Shown here: in pieces, positions 63,010 to 64,000 of the stretch | How the letters are laid out: every line of letters starts with the position of its first letter | Position numbering within the stretch: the first letter of the stretch is position 1 | Source of the DNA: Pocillopora verrucosa | Lineage: Eukaryota; Cnidaria; Anthozoa; Scleractinia; Pocilloporidae | Direction: 5' to 3' | Length of the DNA: 64,000 bases | NCBI RefSeq assembly: GCF_036669915.1 | Contig: NC_089315.1 | Span: 472,439-536,438 of the forward strand | Notes under the pieces: generated by a model | What the model saw: only the letters and a program-made list of their open reading frames with translations | Database searches by the model: none | What the model was told of the DNA's origin: nothing | Translations under genes and position numbers: made by a program

Positions 63010-64000
63010 CCTGTATATAAGCGAATAAAAAATATGTTGCCACGCAAATATAGCAATTGAACCAATGATCAGAAAGAGTTAAGTAGTCTGAGTTACCTTC
63101 AATGGCAAATGAGATATTCCAGAATTACTTCTGTTCCAGTTCACAGGAACCATAATAACTGACGGGCGCTGGCTTTTCAATTCAGGATAACGAGTAAAAT
63201 CATTTTGTGCATGGCAGCAACAGTTGCAATTCTGGGTCTTCTTCTGGTTGTTTGACACCAAATCGCGGGACTCTGATGGCCAGAATGGAAGTCCTTGTTG
63301 CAGATCGAGCAGGCTGTAGTCACCATAGTACATTGGCATTCCATTGTAGTAGCTGATCTGATAATTTTCACTTTTCTTCCAGTCCCCATTTTGTGAGGTG
63401 GGCGTTTCCTCCATGTGGTAAAGTGGCACCGTAGCATTGGAACTCAGAGGAGTAGATGTGGATCCCAAAGCATGGTTGGATGGGGCACTCTCAGAGGTAC
63501 CATTCTGATAGGGAGGTATCTTCCCCGGGGAAGTAAACAGGTAAGCTGCTTTGGTTCCATTGGAACTCAACTGGTAAGCCATGTACTGGCTTTTCACTGG
63601 TAAGGTATCTGGCTGATGGGCCAATCGGTAAGATGGCGCCCTCTCTGGAGAACCTAACCGGAAGGCAATTTCTTTCTCCTGATGAGCCGTCTCAGGTGAT
63701 GATTCCCCGTTGAAAACAGGCGAGTTGTGGCCAGGAGATTGTTCTTCACTTTCCATCGGAGACATCTTGGGAGACATATTGGGGGACGTCTCCTCTCGAG
63801 AAGCCACTGAGTTGGGCAGTTTATCATTGTGATTGTGTACACCTTCAGCTGGTATATGCTCTTCTTGGTTGCTATTATCAACTGCTGGAGAATGCAATTC
63901 TTTGCATTCGTTTGGTTTATCGTCGTGGTTTTCTATCTGATACACAGGCATTACATTCTTGTCAGCGATTTGATTAGATAGCGCGCCCTGAACGTTGCTG
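60856..64000 (-). CDS. Unrecognised gene, Ser/Pro-rich N-part and Cys/basic C-terminal domain (partial, 5' off window)
   Basis: Three exons are in phase on the minus strand: from beyond 64000 down to 63097, then 62765-62712, then 61332-60856 with the stop, giving about 480 residues in the window. The first part is low-complexity with repeated SP sites (SPNMSPKMSPMESEEQSP), Tyr/Pro-rich motifs (MPMYYGDYSLLD) and a CNCCCHA cluster. The small middle exon encodes VDNANYKMHSQTRDVPM. The last exon starts with an acidic DYSDDSDSSDDDENG tract. It then has a globular region: FKLTKEDWARIPINTF, DWTRIFLSKV, NPWCSLRFKNNHV, ECKRPECNVKVRFVIRKE and GNICHSSQ, ending in basic KKMKRARRTYST. The C-x4-C pair followed by C and H could bind zinc, and the arrangement recalls N-terminal domains of transposase-derived proteins in invertebrate genomes. 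That likeness is an impression, not a match. It is probably nuclear. Confidence 0.65.
61818..61895 (-). repeat. tRNA-like sequence in an intron
   Basis: The minus strand reads TAGCATAGTTGGTAC (A-box-like) and GGTTCGAATCCC (perfect B box), 39 bases between them. The 5' and 3' ends do not pair as an acceptor stem, and the anticodon arm is irregular, so this is a SINE head or tRNA pseudogene. Confidence 0.55.
62975..63009. repeat. TA/TG microsatellite
   Basis: About eleven TA units followed by about six GT units in the intron between the first two exons of the terminal gene. It is flanked by a short direct repeat (GTGTGCCTGTATAT on both sides). Confidence 0.8.

Overview
This is eukaryotic nuclear DNA. 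Genes are split by many introns with GT...AG borders, the composition is AT-rich, and repeats are dense. Protein content (TTC16, GTF3C5, QTRT1, C9orf78/TLS1 and C1orf52 homologues, a transmembrane C-type lectin, and an EGF-domain family I do not recognise outside anthozoans) together with the repeat types suggest a cnidarian, probably an anthozoan such as a stony coral. That placement is inference. All gene models were assembled by hand from splice signals, reading phase and remembered family conservation.

Layout. 0-1.2 kb: 3' end of an unidentified + strand gene. 2.9-16.2 kb: five minus-strand remnants (called Z, A, B, C and D) of a tandem family with a hydrophobic N-terminus, one EGF-like domain and a roughly 130-residue C-terminal domain. 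Every remnant is damaged or incomplete. The block also holds a 610-bp foldback element inserted in an exon, a 5'-truncated LINE with an open reverse transcriptase, a short palindrome and a Harbinger-like MITE. 18.1-23.7 kb: complete TTC16 homologue (11 coding exons, +). 25.7-27.8 kb: C-type lectin membrane receptor (3 exons, -). 28-42 kb: gene-poor, with repeats and only speculative exons. 42.1-42.7 kb: second Harbinger-like MITE.

43.1-47.9 kb: GTF3C5 (TFIIIC subunit, 5 exons, -), head-to-head across 326 bp with QTRT1 (queuine tRNA-ribosyltransferase, 9 exons, +, 48.2-54.3 kb). 55.0-58.0 kb: C9orf78/TLS1 homologue (3 exons, -), head-to-head across 156 bp with a C1orf52/UPF0690 homologue (2 exons, +, 58.1-59.3 kb). 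60.9-64 kb: 3' part of an unrecognised minus-strand gene that runs off the window edge.

How the genes work together. The two divergent pairs are the clearest functional units. GTF3C5 helps RNA polymerase III transcribe tRNA genes and QTRT1 modifies tRNA anticodons, so the pair is thematically linked. C9orf78 is a spliceosome-associated nuclear protein, and C1orf52 is a little-studied conserved protein with a basic tail. Introns of these genes host tRNA-derived SINE-like elements, a second element with 9-bp target duplications, and hairpin repeats. The most unusual part is the 2.9-16.2 kb pseudogene array and the mobile elements nested in it. I see no prokaryotic-type systems, CRISPR arrays or viral genes.
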